A stretch of DNA of 64,000 nt from a bacterium 336/3 (GTDB lineage Bacteria; Bacteroidota; Bacteroidia; Cytophagales; Thermonemataceae), in assembly GCA_001281695.1 (NCBI GenBank), contig LJIE01000001.1, positions 378,107-442,106 on the forward strand, given 5' to 3'. The notes beneath the pieces are model-generated. The model searched no databases and had not been told where the DNA came from. It was given only the letters and a program-made list of their open reading frames with translations. The position numbers and the translations under genes are program-made. Shown here piece by piece: positions 45,532-54,202 of the stretch (position 1 is its first letter; every line of letters begins with the position of its first letter).

Positions 45532-47876
45532 TAGTAAGATGTTTGAAGTTGAATAGAACCATTTATAGCCCTTGTCAAAGTTGTAACTATTTTTGTTTCC
45601 AAATCATCAATACCTTTATTTGAAGTATCAGCACCTGAAACTTCGATTCTCTCTGACGCTTGTACTTTGGAAATATTTACTGTTACATGGAGTTGTTTAT
45701 TACCGCCAGCACTAATAGTGTCTATTCCCTTCTTTACAGAGTCATTAGGAGTCAATCTTGATGACGATAAAGATGAACCTAGTGACGATGCACTTGTTGG
45801 AATATTTAATGCTGGTACTTTTGTTGGAGAAAACATGTCTTTTACAAAAGATACACTTTTGCCAATTGTACTGTTCTCATCAGTTGCCATATTAAACAAA
45901 GACTTTGCACCATCAAATACAGTTGAAGCCTTATTGGTTAAAAATGACAAATCAACGTCACCTCCAGAACCAGTAGAATTTTGGCTTGCTGAAAGAACAG
46001 AGTTTGCTATTCCCGTAGCATTTTCTACCTTCTCACTTGTACCTATAATATCTTGGATAGCTCCATAAACTTCTTTGAGAGTATTAACAAACCCCATAAT
46101 TTTATCCCAAACCCAATCAATTGCACTGGCTATTGCTTCAAATGCTACTTTTCCAGCCATTCCAATGGCATCAAAAACAATTCTAACAGTTTCAGAATTA
46201 TCATAAGCCATTTTTAGCAAACCTATTAATGTGGCTAATGCAGCAATGATTAATCCAATAGGATTTGCTGTTAAAGCAAGATTCCACGCCCATTGTAATG
46301 CAATAACAGTTCCATAAATACCTGCTAAGACACTCAGCCAACTACTGTTATCTGCAACCCAACGAGCCATCATTGCAAGTCCCTCAACCAAAGGAGATAA
46401 AAGTGTAGATAAAAATGATATGGATGGGGCAACAACATTCTTGATAATACCTGCCAAGCCTTCCATAATTAGTTTAGTAGTATTTCCTGAGCCTCCTAAA
46501 GAGCCAAAGCCATTAGATATTGCATCAAATATGGGAGAAAGAGCATTCCCTAAAGAACTAAAAATACTGTCAATCAATGCAAAATTACTTGATATAGAGT
46601 TAACTATATCTGTAATACTTTGCACCAAATTTCTCATAAAACCACCAGAACTATCACCCATTCTGATTAACAACCCCTCCCAGCTACTACTTAAAATTGT
46701 AACATCTCCTTTGAGATTATCAATCATAGTTTTTGCCATTTTATCAGCTGCTCCTCCTGCACCCTCTAATACAGCAGTATATCCTTTTAAGGCATCAGCA
46801 CCTTTTAAAATAATTTCTCCTGATCCTGAAAGAGCTTGATTGTAAGCCTCGACACCAACAAGAGTTTTCAATCTTTCCTGTTGTTCTTCATTTAAAGCAG
46901 ATATTTGTAGCTTCTTTTGTGCATTTAGGAGTGTAAGAATTTCTCCTGATGCTTCTGATCCAAATAATGTAGCTACAGCTGACATTTTTTGCTCTTGTGT
47001 GAAGTTTGCCGTTTTTGCTGATAACTCTTCTATCACACTAGACATTCCTTTGAATGTGCCTGTGCTGTCAAATACTGAAAAACCTAATTCTTTCATTTTA
47101 TCCAACATTTGGTCTGTTGGTTTTGAAAATCTTTGTAGAGACGTTCCTAAAGCTCTGGTGGCTATACTACCTTTCATGCCATAATCACCCAAAATACCAA
47201 TGATTCCAGAAGTTTCTTCAATCGACATACCAAGAGCATTTGCTGTAGGAGCAATGTATTTCATTGCTTCAGCCATGTCTTCCATGCCAACTGTACTTAG
47301 ATTCACGGTTTTTGCAAATACATCAGAAACTCGACTTGCTTGTTCTGCTGGTAATGTAAAAGCAGCCATATTATTAGCTACAATCTCAGATGATCTACCA
47401 AGCTCCATGCCTGATGCTGCAGCTAAACTCAATACACTATCTATTGCTTTTGTAGCATCAGAAGCTGTAAAACCTGCTTTTGCTAATTCTGTAAGTCCCA
47501 TAGAAGCCTCTGTTGCAGAAAACTTAGTATCTCTCCCTAGTTGTAGAGCTTTATTTCTAAGGGTATCAAATTCTTGTGATGTAGGTTCTGCAACAGCTTT
47601 TAACTCACTCATTTGAGCATCAAAACTCATGGATGGAGCCATTAGCTTATTAAATCCATCTGATAATGTATCGAAAGTTCTATCTAAAATATTGATAGCC
47701 AATGCTCCCTCTAACATTTTATTAAATGTTGAAGACATGGTATTTCCAAAAGAAGAAAATGTTCTATTAGTTCTTGTAACACCTGTTCCTAATCCATCTA
47801 ACATATTGATCATACGACCAACGGGTCCAGAAACCATGTCTTGTAACTTCAATAATAATTCAAAGGTTGCTGACAT
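45531..47876 (-). CDS. Tail tape measure protein (TP901-like)
   Basis: The 781 residues contain the TP901 core domain (about 75-330: SQEFDTLRNKALQLGRDTKFSATEASMGLTELAKAGF, ANNMAAFTLPAEQASRVSDVFAKTVNLSTVGMEDMAEAMKYIAPTANALGMSIEETSGIIGILGDYGMKG when read along), then long helical parts and hydrophobic helices (about 525-575, ALQWAWNLALTANPIGLIIAALATLIG). It sets tail length. Its first bases overlap the end of the frameshifted chaperone frame. A tape of this size predicts a medium-length tail. Confidence 0.93.
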   Translation of the reverse strand: MSATFELLLKLQDMVSGPVGRMINMLDGLGTGVTRTNRTFSSFGNTMSSTFNKMLEGALAINILDRTFDTLSDGFNKLMAPSMSFDAQMSELKAVAEPTSQEFDTLRNKALQLGRDTKFSATEASMGLTELAKAGFTASDATKAIDSVLSLAAASGMELGRSSEIVANNMAAFTLPAEQASRVSDVFAKTVNLSTVGMEDMAEAMKYIAPTANALGMSIEETSGIIGILGDYGMKGSIATRALGTSLQRFSKPTDQMLDKMKELGFSVFDSTGTFKGMSSVIEELSAKTANFTQEQKMSAVATLFGSEASGEILTLLNAQKKLQISALNEEQQERLKTLVGVEAYNQALSGSGEIILKGADALKGYTAVLEGAGGAADKMAKTMIDNLKGDVTILSSSWEGLLIRMGDSSGGFMRNLVQSITDIVNSISSNFALIDSIFSSLGNALSPIFDAISNGFGSLGGSGNTTKLIMEGLAGIIKNVVAPSISFLSTLLSPLVEGLAMMARWVADNSSWLSVLAGIYGTVIALQWAWNLALTANPIGLIIAALATLIGLLKMAYDNSETVRIVFDAIGMAGKVAFEAIASAIDWVWDKIMGFVNTLKEVYGAIQDIIGTSEKVENATGIANSVLSASQNSTGSGGDVDLSFLTNKASTVFDGAKSLFNMATDENSTIGKSVSFVKDMFSPTKVPALNIPTSASSLGSSLSSSRLTPNDSVKKGIDTISAGGNKQLHVTVNISKVQASERIEVSGADTSNKGIDDLETKIVTTLTRAINGSIQLQTSY

Positions 47877-48416
47877 TTTTCAAAAAAGGATTTGATGTTG
47901 CTTCGGTTTCTCTTACCCATGCGAGTCTTGCACATTCAGCAAAAAACTCATCATCACTTAAATCTTCTACTTCTTGGCGAGTGTATTTAAAATAATACCT
48001 CAGCTGTGTTTCCATTTGGCTGAGGTAGTCTTTTTCAATGAGGTCTTTATAATATTCTATCTTTTTTTTACTACTTCAACAGAGTAATCATTTAGGAATT
48101 CATCCATCTTACCCTGAAGAGCCCAGTAAATTTTTGCATCATCAAGTAATTCTTTGCCATTAATAATGGTACTTTCTAATACAACATCTATAAAATCACT
48201 TGCAATCTTAGATTGTGACATCTTTGCGTTGGCAGACTTAAGAATCTTTTTATTGATTTCTTTGAAGCAAAAAACATGTTTTTCTTCAGAATTTTTCTTT
48301 GTCAGTTCTAAAATAGTCAAAGTACCGTATTCTTTTTCCAAGCACTCTAACTCTTCTTTTGTGAAGGCTGTTTGGTTCTTTAAATCTTCTTTAGAGAACT
48401 CTTTATTATCGTTCAT
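47860..48416 (-). CDS. Tail assembly chaperone, -1 frameshift product (G-T type)
   Basis: The 119-residue chaperone frame ends in GTA GTA AAA AAA AGA TAG. A run of eight A (48062-48069 on the minus strand) would allow a -1 slip, after which the frame continues for about 67 codons (starting KIEYYKDLIEKDYLSQ and containing LSDDEFFAECARLAWVRETE) to a TGA at 47860-47862, 17 bases inside the tape measure gene. No stop occurs between. This is the lambda G/GT arrangement of two nested tail chaperones just before the tape measure. The total product would be about 185 residues. Confidence 0.82.
48057..48416 (-). CDS. Tail assembly chaperone, zero-frame product (G-like)
   Basis: A 119-residue acidic-basic helical protein starting MNDNKEFSKEDLKNQTAFTKEELECLEKEYG. 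It lies between the tube gene and the tape measure gene, where all siphoviruses and myoviruses of this type carry the tail chaperone. It would coat the tape measure during assembly. It ends at the A-run used for the frameshift. Confidence 0.82.
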   Translation of the reverse strand: MNDNKEFSKEDLKNQTAFTKEELECLEKEYGTLTILELTKKNSEEKHVFCFKEINKKILKSANAKMSQSKIASDFIDVVLESTIINGKELLDDAKIYWALQGKMDEFLNDYSVEVVKKR

Positions 48417-48442
48417 AAAATTATTTTAAAATGATAAATTCA

Positions 48443-48856
48443 CTAAGCATTGTACTCTATATCACCAATATCAATAGGAAGTTTAATTTCCATATTAGTG
48501 TCGCCAGTTTTCATTCCTTTTTCATACTCTGTAAAAGAGCAACTACGTAAAATATCAATCACTGTGTTATTCTCATATCGATATGAGACTGTTACGTCAA
48601 AAGGAGGGATGTCTGTTAGATTTTTACCTCTTGGTAGTGATGACTGTATAGCCTCAATTTCAGACTGTAATAGACCAATAGAACCACTATACTCAGCAGA
48701 CGAACGCCCATAAGCAACAGGCTTTTTACCTCTACCATATATATTTTTTCTTTCTCGCTTTATTTTATAATTGATCTCTGTTACTCCAACAACTATTCTA
48801 CCAAAGAGAACAATGTCAATATCTTCCCAAGCGTATTCTGTTCCGTTAATTGCCAT
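48443..48856 (-). CDS. Tail tube protein
   Basis: A 137-residue beta-rich protein starting MAINGTEYAWEDIDIVLFGRIVVGVTEINY. Characteristic are the KRERKNIYGRGKKPVAYGRSSAEYSGSI stretch and the end FTEYEKGMKTGDTNMEIKLPIDIGDIEY, known from tubes of contractile phages of this phylum. Its place between sheath and chaperone genes supports the call. Confidence 0.85.
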   Translation of the reverse strand: MAINGTEYAWEDIDIVLFGRIVVGVTEINYKIKRERKNIYGRGKKPVAYGRSSAEYSGSIGLLQSEIEAIQSSLPRGKNLTDIPPFDVTVSYRYENNTVIDILRSCSFTEYEKGMKTGDTNMEIKLPIDIGDIEYNA

Positions 48857-48858
48857 AA

Positions 48859-50058
48859 TTAAGTGAGATTAGGGTTTGAGAAGCCAACCGTAATATCAAA
48901 ATTTCTGCCCATGCCTGTTGGTACAGCTTTGATATTAAGAACTATATTATCTGTTGCTATTACATCTTGATTAGGATCAGCAATTATTTCAACACCTGAA
49001 ATTTCCCCAAACGCAACCATCCTTTGTCTGATAGCTCTATCTACTTTTGTTTGAAAATCTTTGATGATTGCTGGAGGAAGTTTTCCTGTTTCTTCATCAA
49101 CGATAAAGTTTTTATTCAGTTCTCCTGTGTAAACTTGATTAGTGATTCGAGCTACCTTATCTATTACACGAGAGCGAGATATGAAGGCATAATCGTCAGT
49201 TTCTTGAGTACAAGTGCTATCATTACACCAGTAAAATCCAGAAAAGCCCATGTATTTTCGAGGGAAGATATACCCTTTTCCATGTAGTGCTTCAAGTTCG
49301 GATAAACTGTATTCTTCAAATCTTTTAGCACCTATCCAAGCATTTTGCAATCCAATATCACCATCTTCAACACAACCTATATTTCGTTGCACGGAGATTC
49401 TTGCAAGTCTGCCTAGTGCCAAACCAACAAGTGTTGCATCTGACCCTGAAGCATCCCAACCAAGTATTACGGAAACACGATTTTGTGTTCCTGAACGGAA
49501 ATCCCTAGCATCTCCAACATTACCTTGAAAATCTCTGCCTTCTACAATAATTTGTACAGGTCTATGATTCTCTTGTTCTTGGATAGCAAGTAATTGAGCT
49601 TTTGTTACAGCAGTCACCACATCAGGATCTATTCCTTCTGTAATAGTGGGATTATAAGTAGCAGGCATTCTAGTAACACCTAGAATATTGATTTTACCTT
49701 GAAGTTGGTTCAATAGTTTGGTAGCATAAGTTGTGCCTGTTGGATCAAGAATAGTCTCCATTGTAATGGCTTGTCCTACGACCATCAAGTACAATTCTGC
49801 ACCTTCTCCTGCAGCAGTATAAAAGTCTTTACATTGCTTGTGGGCGTTTGTAACATTGGTAGTATCATAAGAGGCTGTGATACCTTTCTCTATTACATCA
49901 TCCAAACTATACAAGGGACCAATAACATCTCCTAGTGCAAACTTACCAGCTACAGCCACCCCTGTAACAATGAGAGCAACAACACCATCAGAAGAACTTG
50001 CTGTTCTCCCAAGTTGTCCATTTTCATAGCCAATATTTACACCTGGTAGTTGTCCCAT
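48859..50058 (-). CDS. Tail sheath protein (DUF2586-like)
   Basis: The 399-residue protein begins MGQLPGVNIGYENGQLGRTASSSDGVVALIV and contains VSVILGWDASGSDATLVGLALGRLARISVQRNIGCVEDG and a C-terminal RQRMVAFGEISGVEIIADPNQDVIATDNIVLNIKAVPTGMGRNFDI. This is the sheath pattern of Bacteroidota contractile phages. It forms the outer helical layer that contracts during injection. It follows the capsid genes and precedes the tube gene. Confidence 0.87.
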   Translation of the reverse strand: MGQLPGVNIGYENGQLGRTASSSDGVVALIVTGVAVAGKFALGDVIGPLYSLDDVIEKGITASYDTTNVTNAHKQCKDFYTAAGEGAELYLMVVGQAITMETILDPTGTTYATKLLNQLQGKINILGVTRMPATYNPTITEGIDPDVVTAVTKAQLLAIQEQENHRPVQIIVEGRDFQGNVGDARDFRSGTQNRVSVILGWDASGSDATLVGLALGRLARISVQRNIGCVEDGDIGLQNAWIGAKRFEEYSLSELEALHGKGYIFPRKYMGFSGFYWCNDSTCTQETDDYAFISRSRVIDKVARITNQVYTGELNKNFIVDEETGKLPPAIIKDFQTKVDRAIRQRMVAFGEISGVEIIADPNQDVIATDNIVLNIKAVPTGMGRNFDITVGFSNPNLT

Positions 50059-50063
50059 TTTGT

Positions 50064-50417
50064 TTAGTCGTTGTTTTCAGGTTCAGAAAATTCCTCTACT
50101 TCAAGATTTCGGTCTATCTTATAGAGTTTTAATCTTTTTGTTTGAGCATGCCTTTTAGCATATTGCAAATTGGACTCAAAAAATGCTTGACCATCCTCAG
50201 TAACAAGTAGCACTTTTAGCTTTTTATTATCATCAAATAGCCCTTTTACAATTTCACCTAATTCTTCTTCTGAGTAAAGTCCTGTTACTTTGTTAGATTT
50301 GCTGACAGTAGTTTTCCCAGTGTCTTTTTTTGTGGTCTTTGTATCTACTGTTTTGTTTTCTTCTGAAGGATTTTTTGTTTCAGGAGTAGTTTTCCCAGTG
50401 TCTTTTTCCTCTGCCAT
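50064..50417 (-). CDS. Head-tail region protein with KDTGKTT repeats
   Basis: The 117 residues start with a low-complexity Lys/Thr/Glu-rich half in which KDTGKTT occurs twice (also visible as a repeated DNA segment near 50300 and 50390). The second half is globular (GLYSEEELGEIVKGLFDDNKKLKVLLVTEDGQAFFESNLQYAKRHA). It lies between capsid and sheath genes. It could be a capsid decoration or connector protein. Not recognised. Confidence 0.7.
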   Translation of the reverse strand: MAEEKDTGKTTPETKNPSEENKTVDTKTTKKDTGKTTVSKSNKVTGLYSEEELGEIVKGLFDDNKKLKVLLVTEDGQAFFESNLQYAKRHAQTKRLKLYKIDRNLEVEEFSEPENND

Positions 50418-50479
50418 GGTATGGTTCTTTTAAGGATTATGAATTAAATTTTATTAAAGTAGAATGTTAGCTACAATTA

Positions 50480-51373
50480 TTAAGCAGCTACAGAAACAAT
50501 TGATCCAAGCCCTTCTAATTTTTTCGGCATTGTGATTGCCCATAAAGAAAAACCGACCTTTGTTTTTCTGCCTTCAGCATCTTTTTTACCTTCTGTGTAG
50601 AACATTTCAGGGTCAGCAGATGCTTTGAAAGTACGTGGTGCATAAAATGCAGTAGATGCATAATTATCAGTTGCAGGATTAACAACAGAACCAAATGCTT
50701 TTTTCGCACCAGTAGCAGCTACATACCAAGGCACACTTTGATATTCATAAATATCAAAACCAAATAGTTTTGGAACTATGGTACCACTACCAATATTTTT
50801 GTATTGTTCTCGGAACGTTTCTGAAACATTTAATAATTGCTCAACATGTTGAGGACACAAGACCAAGATTCTGTCTTTTTTAGGAATCTTCAAATCATCA
50901 AATAATCGTTTCAATTTGATGATATCTTTAGGAGTAATTTGCTTCTTTGCATTAGTTTCCCCATCAGTTGTTCCTGTTGTTGGTACTACAGGAGTAGCAC
51001 CAGTATTACTAGAAGGACTCAAAGCATGTATAGCCAAATCGGCAGCCATTTCTTGAAGAACTTCTGTATGGCTCTGAGTGTACTCTTCGATTACGGGATA
51101 GTTTAGTCCATGTAAATATTTGATGGGAATCCCAGTGTTGGTGGTTTCCAAGTGTTTTAGAGAAATGGGAATATCCGTATCATTTACATCTACTGTTGGG
51201 ATGGGATAAGTGGTATTGTCCACCAACACTTCTGGGTCATTTCCCAAATCTGTAAAGTGAATTACCCTGTTTTTTACCCATTCATTCCGAGCAGGAATTC
51301 TTTCCATAAATCCAGTATCTTTTCTGAATTTTCTCAGAGCCTCGCCTGTCCAAACTTCTTCGTGTACAGCCAT
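50480..51373 (-). CDS. Major capsid protein
   Basis: A 297-residue protein in the expected place after protease/scaffold. Typical phrases are MAVHEEVWTGEALRKFRKDTGFMERIPARNEWV, NDTDIPISLKHLETTNTGIPI, DRILVLCPQHVEQLLNVSETFREQY and the end ADPEMFYTEGKKDAEGRKTKVGFSLWAITMPKK. The pattern is the HK97-fold capsid of Mu-like and Bacteroidota phages. It lacks a leading scaffold region, as the scaffold is fused to the protease. Confidence 0.87.
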   Translation of the reverse strand: MAVHEEVWTGEALRKFRKDTGFMERIPARNEWVKNRVIHFTDLGNDPEVLVDNTTYPIPTVDVNDTDIPISLKHLETTNTGIPIKYLHGLNYPVIEEYTQSHTEVLQEMAADLAIHALSPSSNTGATPVVPTTGTTDGETNAKKQITPKDIIKLKRLFDDLKIPKKDRILVLCPQHVEQLLNVSETFREQYKNIGSGTIVPKLFGFDIYEYQSVPWYVAATGAKKAFGSVVNPATDNYASTAFYAPRTFKASADPEMFYTEGKKDAEGRKTKVGFSLWAITMPKKLEGLGSIVSVAA

Positions 51374-51436
51374 AATATTTATGAGTATTTTGTTTAAACC
51401 TTGCTAAATAAAAATTGAATGCTTTTAAATATTGAT

Positions 51437-52600
51437 TTATTCCTCTCTCTTGGAGGGTAAAAAACCGTATTCTGCCTTAAATAAACTATTGTAAAGAGTC
51501 GGATCTTCATCCTTGATTCTTTCTAGTTCGTCAGGATCTTTTTGCAAATAGTCTTTAAATGACCATTTAGACTTTTCATCAACAGTTGTTGTTCGTGTGG
51601 AAAGATTTGGGTGTCCAGACATATTCTCTATAGTGCTTTTTGCTAAATCAAAATCTGCAAGAGCCAGTTTTATAAACTGATCTTTTTGAGTGGCTCTGAT
51701 TTTGCCTTTAGCAATTGCATCCTCTACTAAATTATTTGCACTAGCCTTTTTTGTTTCTTCATTTTGCTTTCTTAAATCTTCAATTTCCACTTTGAGAGTT
51801 TGAATTTCATCTCTATAAGCATCATTTTGAAGAGCTTTTGCTTTGAGAGTTTGAATTTCACCAAGAGTTTCTTTTTCTGAAGAATCAAGGTTTAACCCAA
51901 GTGCATTTTTTACGTTGTCAAAAACTTTGTTAGGATCCATTTTATTTTCAGGTTTTTTGTTATCTATGATAGGCTCTTCACCAAGAAGAGAATTAAAATA
52001 CGAGTACAATTGAAGTGTATTTTGAACACCTTCTGGCTGTGTTGTTGTACGTTTGTTGGGATAAGAAACTATTTCATCAATTAAACCTTTGGATAGTGAC
52101 TCATCAGCAGATAACCAAGTTTCTACGCTCATCATATCATCAATCGCAGATGCATTCTGAGATGTTCTTGATTCAAAAATCTTTACTAAACTATCTTTTA
52201 AAATGCCAAGAACTTCCTGTTCTTTTTTGTTTGGAGAAGGGTTTCCATTATGAGGGTTATGAAGCATTAATTTGGCATAATCAGCCATAAATACTTTTTT
52301 ACCTGCCATCAAAATTACTCCTGCCATACTTGCAGCGATTCCATCATTATAGGTATGTACAGGTACTTTAGATGTTACAATACTTGAAAATATTGCATAG
52401 CCTTCTAAAACGCTTCCTCCAGGGGAGTTGATTCTTACATTAATTTTTTTGAAGAAACTTGATAGATAATCTAATTCCTGAGCAAAAACATCTCCTTGTA
52501 TTCCTTTTTCACCTCCAATAGGTTTATAGATACGCATAGTTGCTGTATCTCCAGATGCATTTTGAAAATATAGAAGTTTATTTAAATCAGGTTGGTTCAT
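51437..52600 (-). CDS. ClpP-like prohead protease fused to scaffold
   Basis: The 387 residues start with a ClpP-type S14 protease (about 1-185): FFKKINVRINSPGGSVLEGYAIF, YNDGIAASMAGVILMAG (catalytic Ser), KLMLHNPHNG (catalytic His) and a later Asp. From about 215 a scaffold-like coiled coil follows (ETLGEIQTLKAKALQNDAYRDEIQTLKVEIEDLRKQNEETKKASANN). Such fusions process and assemble the procapsid. It is the first gene after a short region with rightward genes, so a leftward promoter must lie in 52601-52700. Confidence 0.88.
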   Translation of the reverse strand: MNQPDLNKLLYFQNASGDTATMRIYKPIGGEKGIQGDVFAQELDYLSSFFKKINVRINSPGGSVLEGYAIFSSIVTSKVPVHTYNDGIAASMAGVILMAGKKVFMADYAKLMLHNPHNGNPSPNKKEQEVLGILKDSLVKIFESRTSQNASAIDDMMSVETWLSADESLSKGLIDEIVSYPNKRTTTQPEGVQNTLQLYSYFNSLLGEEPIIDNKKPENKMDPNKVFDNVKNALGLNLDSSEKETLGEIQTLKAKALQNDAYRDEIQTLKVEIEDLRKQNEETKKASANNLVEDAIAKGKIRATQKDQFIKLALADFDLAKSTIENMSGHPNLSTRTTTVDEKSKWSFKDYLQKDPDELERIKDEDPTLYNSLFKAEYGFLPSKREE

Positions 52601-52671
52601 TGTTTTTAAATAAAGTAATTACTTTAATTAATGAAACCAAAAATAGTAAATTAAATAATTGCTTAATAAAT

Positions 52672-52690
52672 AAAAAAGAATGATTGCACT
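52672..52690 (-). promoter_or_regulatory. Shared leader element of late leftward genes
   Basis: AAAAAAGAATGATTGCACT differs in one base from AAAAAAGAATCATTGCACT at 13016-13034. Both lie upstream of leftward late genes (protease at 52600, endolysin at 12946). A second TGATTGCACTC is at 52705-52715. Confidence 0.45.
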
Positions 52691-52701
52691 CCAAAAGAGT
52701 A

Positions 52702-52747
52702 TTGATTGCACTCTGAAAAATTTATATATTTGCAAGTAAAAACTTGT
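52702..52747 (+). promoter_or_regulatory. Rightward promoter with immunity operator inside the late block
   Basis: TTG (52702-52704), 20 bases, TATATTTG (52725-52732) and the operator GCAAGTAAAAACTTGT (52732-52747), which covers the start point of transcription. ATG follows at 52750. Confidence 0.7.
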
Positions 52748-52749
52748 TT

Positions 52750-52929
52750 ATGCTTAGAAACTTAGAATTAAGAAATCAAAGAATTGTAGAGGATGTAGAT
52801 TTTTTGATGAAGAATAAAGCGAAAATGTTTTGGCAAGCTGTCGAAATAGTTGCATTCAAGTATGGACTTGAGAATGAAACTATAGAAAAGGCATATCGTA
52901 AAGTAGAGAAGTCTAATGCAAAAAAATAA
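52750..52929 (+). CDS. Small helical protein, possible late regulator
   Basis: From the ATG at 52750 the protein has 59 residues: LRNLELRNQRIVEDVDFLMKNKAKMFWQAVEIVAFKYGLENETIEKAYRKVEK. Helix-turn-helix-like spacing resembles the small RNxxIxxR proteins of Bacteroidota Mu-like phages. It is rightward inside a leftward block and has its own repressor-controlled promoter. An activator of late genes is a fair guess. Confidence 0.68.
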   Translation: MLRNLELRNQRIVEDVDFLMKNKAKMFWQAVEIVAFKYGLENETIEKAYRKVEKSNAKK

Positions 52930-53245
52930 TGGAACAAGGCATATTTATCCCTTATTTCTAAAAAGAAGAAAGGATATTGATTTTAAAAATCTTATGTCAT
53001 TTTTGAATAGTGACATATCTATGCAAAAATTGGCATTCAGTATTGCCAAAGGAATGGGTAAGAAGGATTATCAAATTTTTCTCTATAGCTATGCTGTTTT
53101 TTTAACAAATGAAGATACATGTTCCTTTTTCCCATTCATATTTGAGCAAATACAAATGAGCAAAACAAGAACAGAAAAATATGCAAAGATGTATCTAAAT
53201 AAAGAAATGAGGTATTTTCGTAAGTATGGTTTTAAACATCATTAA
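52916..53245 (+). CDS. Hypothetical basic protein, second gene of repressor-controlled pair
   Basis: A 109-residue basic helical protein starting MQKNNGTRHIYPLFLKRRKDIDF. It overlaps the previous gene by 14 bases and converges with the leftward gene at 53232, overlapping it by 14 bases. No domain recognised. It would be made with the small helical protein after induction. Confidence 0.65.
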   Translation: MQKNNGTRHIYPLFLKRRKDIDFKNLMSFLNSDISMQKLAFSIAKGMGKKDYQIFLYSYAVFLTNEDTCSFFPFIFEQIQMSKTRTEKYAKMYLNKEMRYFRKYGFKHH

Positions 53246-53729
53246 GTTTATCCACAAACTCTATCCCATATTGTAAACTAAATTCTTGTAGTATTGTATT
53301 TATTTTTGCAGAATTATCAGTGAATTTACATTCATAATCAATTGCAACCACATAAATATTTCCCCATGCTAAAGGAGTCCTCATTTTGATACGAGATAGT
53401 TTACCAAAGCTATCACTATAAAGATGCAAAGCTTTGTTGATAACTTCTGCCAATAGAAAAACACCCTCTTCTCCAATAACTCCATCAGCAGCATCTTCTT
53501 TTTGATAACTTTCAAATCCAATCCAAATGGTAATAATACATTTTGCTTGCTGACTACCTCTGGCTGCATTGGTATAATCAATATCTGGAAAAGAAATAAA
53601 GGTGGCAGGGTATAAAAAACTTGTTTCATGTTCTTCTGTTTCAAATTGGTTATTGTATAAACCAATGGTTTTCAGACCTAAAACTTTATCTTTGAGCCTG
53701 TTTTTGATGGAAGCATATATTTCGTACAT
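53232..53729 (-). CDS. Tail terminator/head-tail joining protein
   Basis: The 165 residues include MYEIYASIKNRLKDKVLGLKTIGLYNNQFETEEHETSFLYPATFISFPDIDY when read along and RMRTPLAWGNIYVVAIDYECKFTD near the end. The pattern resembles tail terminator proteins that cap the tail before joining. It lies between the gpG-like gene and the capsid genes. Confidence 0.72.
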   Translation of the reverse strand: MYEIYASIKNRLKDKVLGLKTIGLYNNQFETEEHETSFLYPATFISFPDIDYTNAARGSQQAKCIITIWIGFESYQKEDAADGVIGEEGVFLLAEVINKALHLYSDSFGKLSRIKMRTPLAWGNIYVVAIDYECKFTDNSAKINTILQEFSLQYGIEFVDKLNDV

Positions 53730-54202
53730 TATCTAAAGATATTTTTGAATGTGTTGTAGAATTCCTTTTCTAACTTCTTTTTAGTGTTAGAATCCACTCC
53801 CATAAAACGCCTTTGAGGAATTTTTAACTTTTGTTTTTTAGTCAATGCAAGCCTTTTCCAATATGGGTTCTGAGTACTTTGATATTTAGCCCAGAAGAAT
53901 TTCTTCATTTTGGCTGTGACAGAAATTTCTCCTCCGTCATTATGTATTTTAGCCTGAGGCATATCTGTTGATATGACTATTCTTCTCCAACTTGCTTCTG
54001 CCAACCGAATGGAACGCCTTAGCTTTCCAGATTTTACCAGCAAACTACGACCGTCATTTAACTGCTTTGCTTTCCAAGGTCGTCCATCAAAAGATTGCTT
54101 CTTAAAATTATCATTGATTGAATCCAAAACAATAAACCCCATTCTTTGAGGGATTTTCTTTACTGATTGGAATTTCGCTATGATATTTTTAAATGGATTC
54201 AT
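53729..54202 (-). CDS. Virion morphogenesis protein (Mu gpG-like)
   Basis: A 157-residue basic protein: NDNFKKQSFDGRPWKAKQLNDGRSLLVKSGKLRRSIRLAEAS, AKIHNDGGEISVTAKMKKFFWAKY and PQRRFMGVD. This is the Phage_tail_S / gpG pattern for a tail-completion protein. It overlaps the portal polyprotein gene by 14 bases. Confidence 0.85.
   Translation of the reverse strand: MNPFKNIIAKFQSVKKIPQRMGFIVLDSINDNFKKQSFDGRPWKAKQLNDGRSLLVKSGKLRRSIRLAEASWRRIVISTDMPQAKIHNDGGEISVTAKMKKFFWAKYQSTQNPYWKRLALTKKQKLKIPQRRFMGVDSNTKKKLEKEFYNTFKNIFR

Noticed and set aside
45667-47895. Several rightward open frames opposite the tape measure gene
   Set aside because: They mirror a long alanine/serine-rich gene; their products have no domain and no start context.
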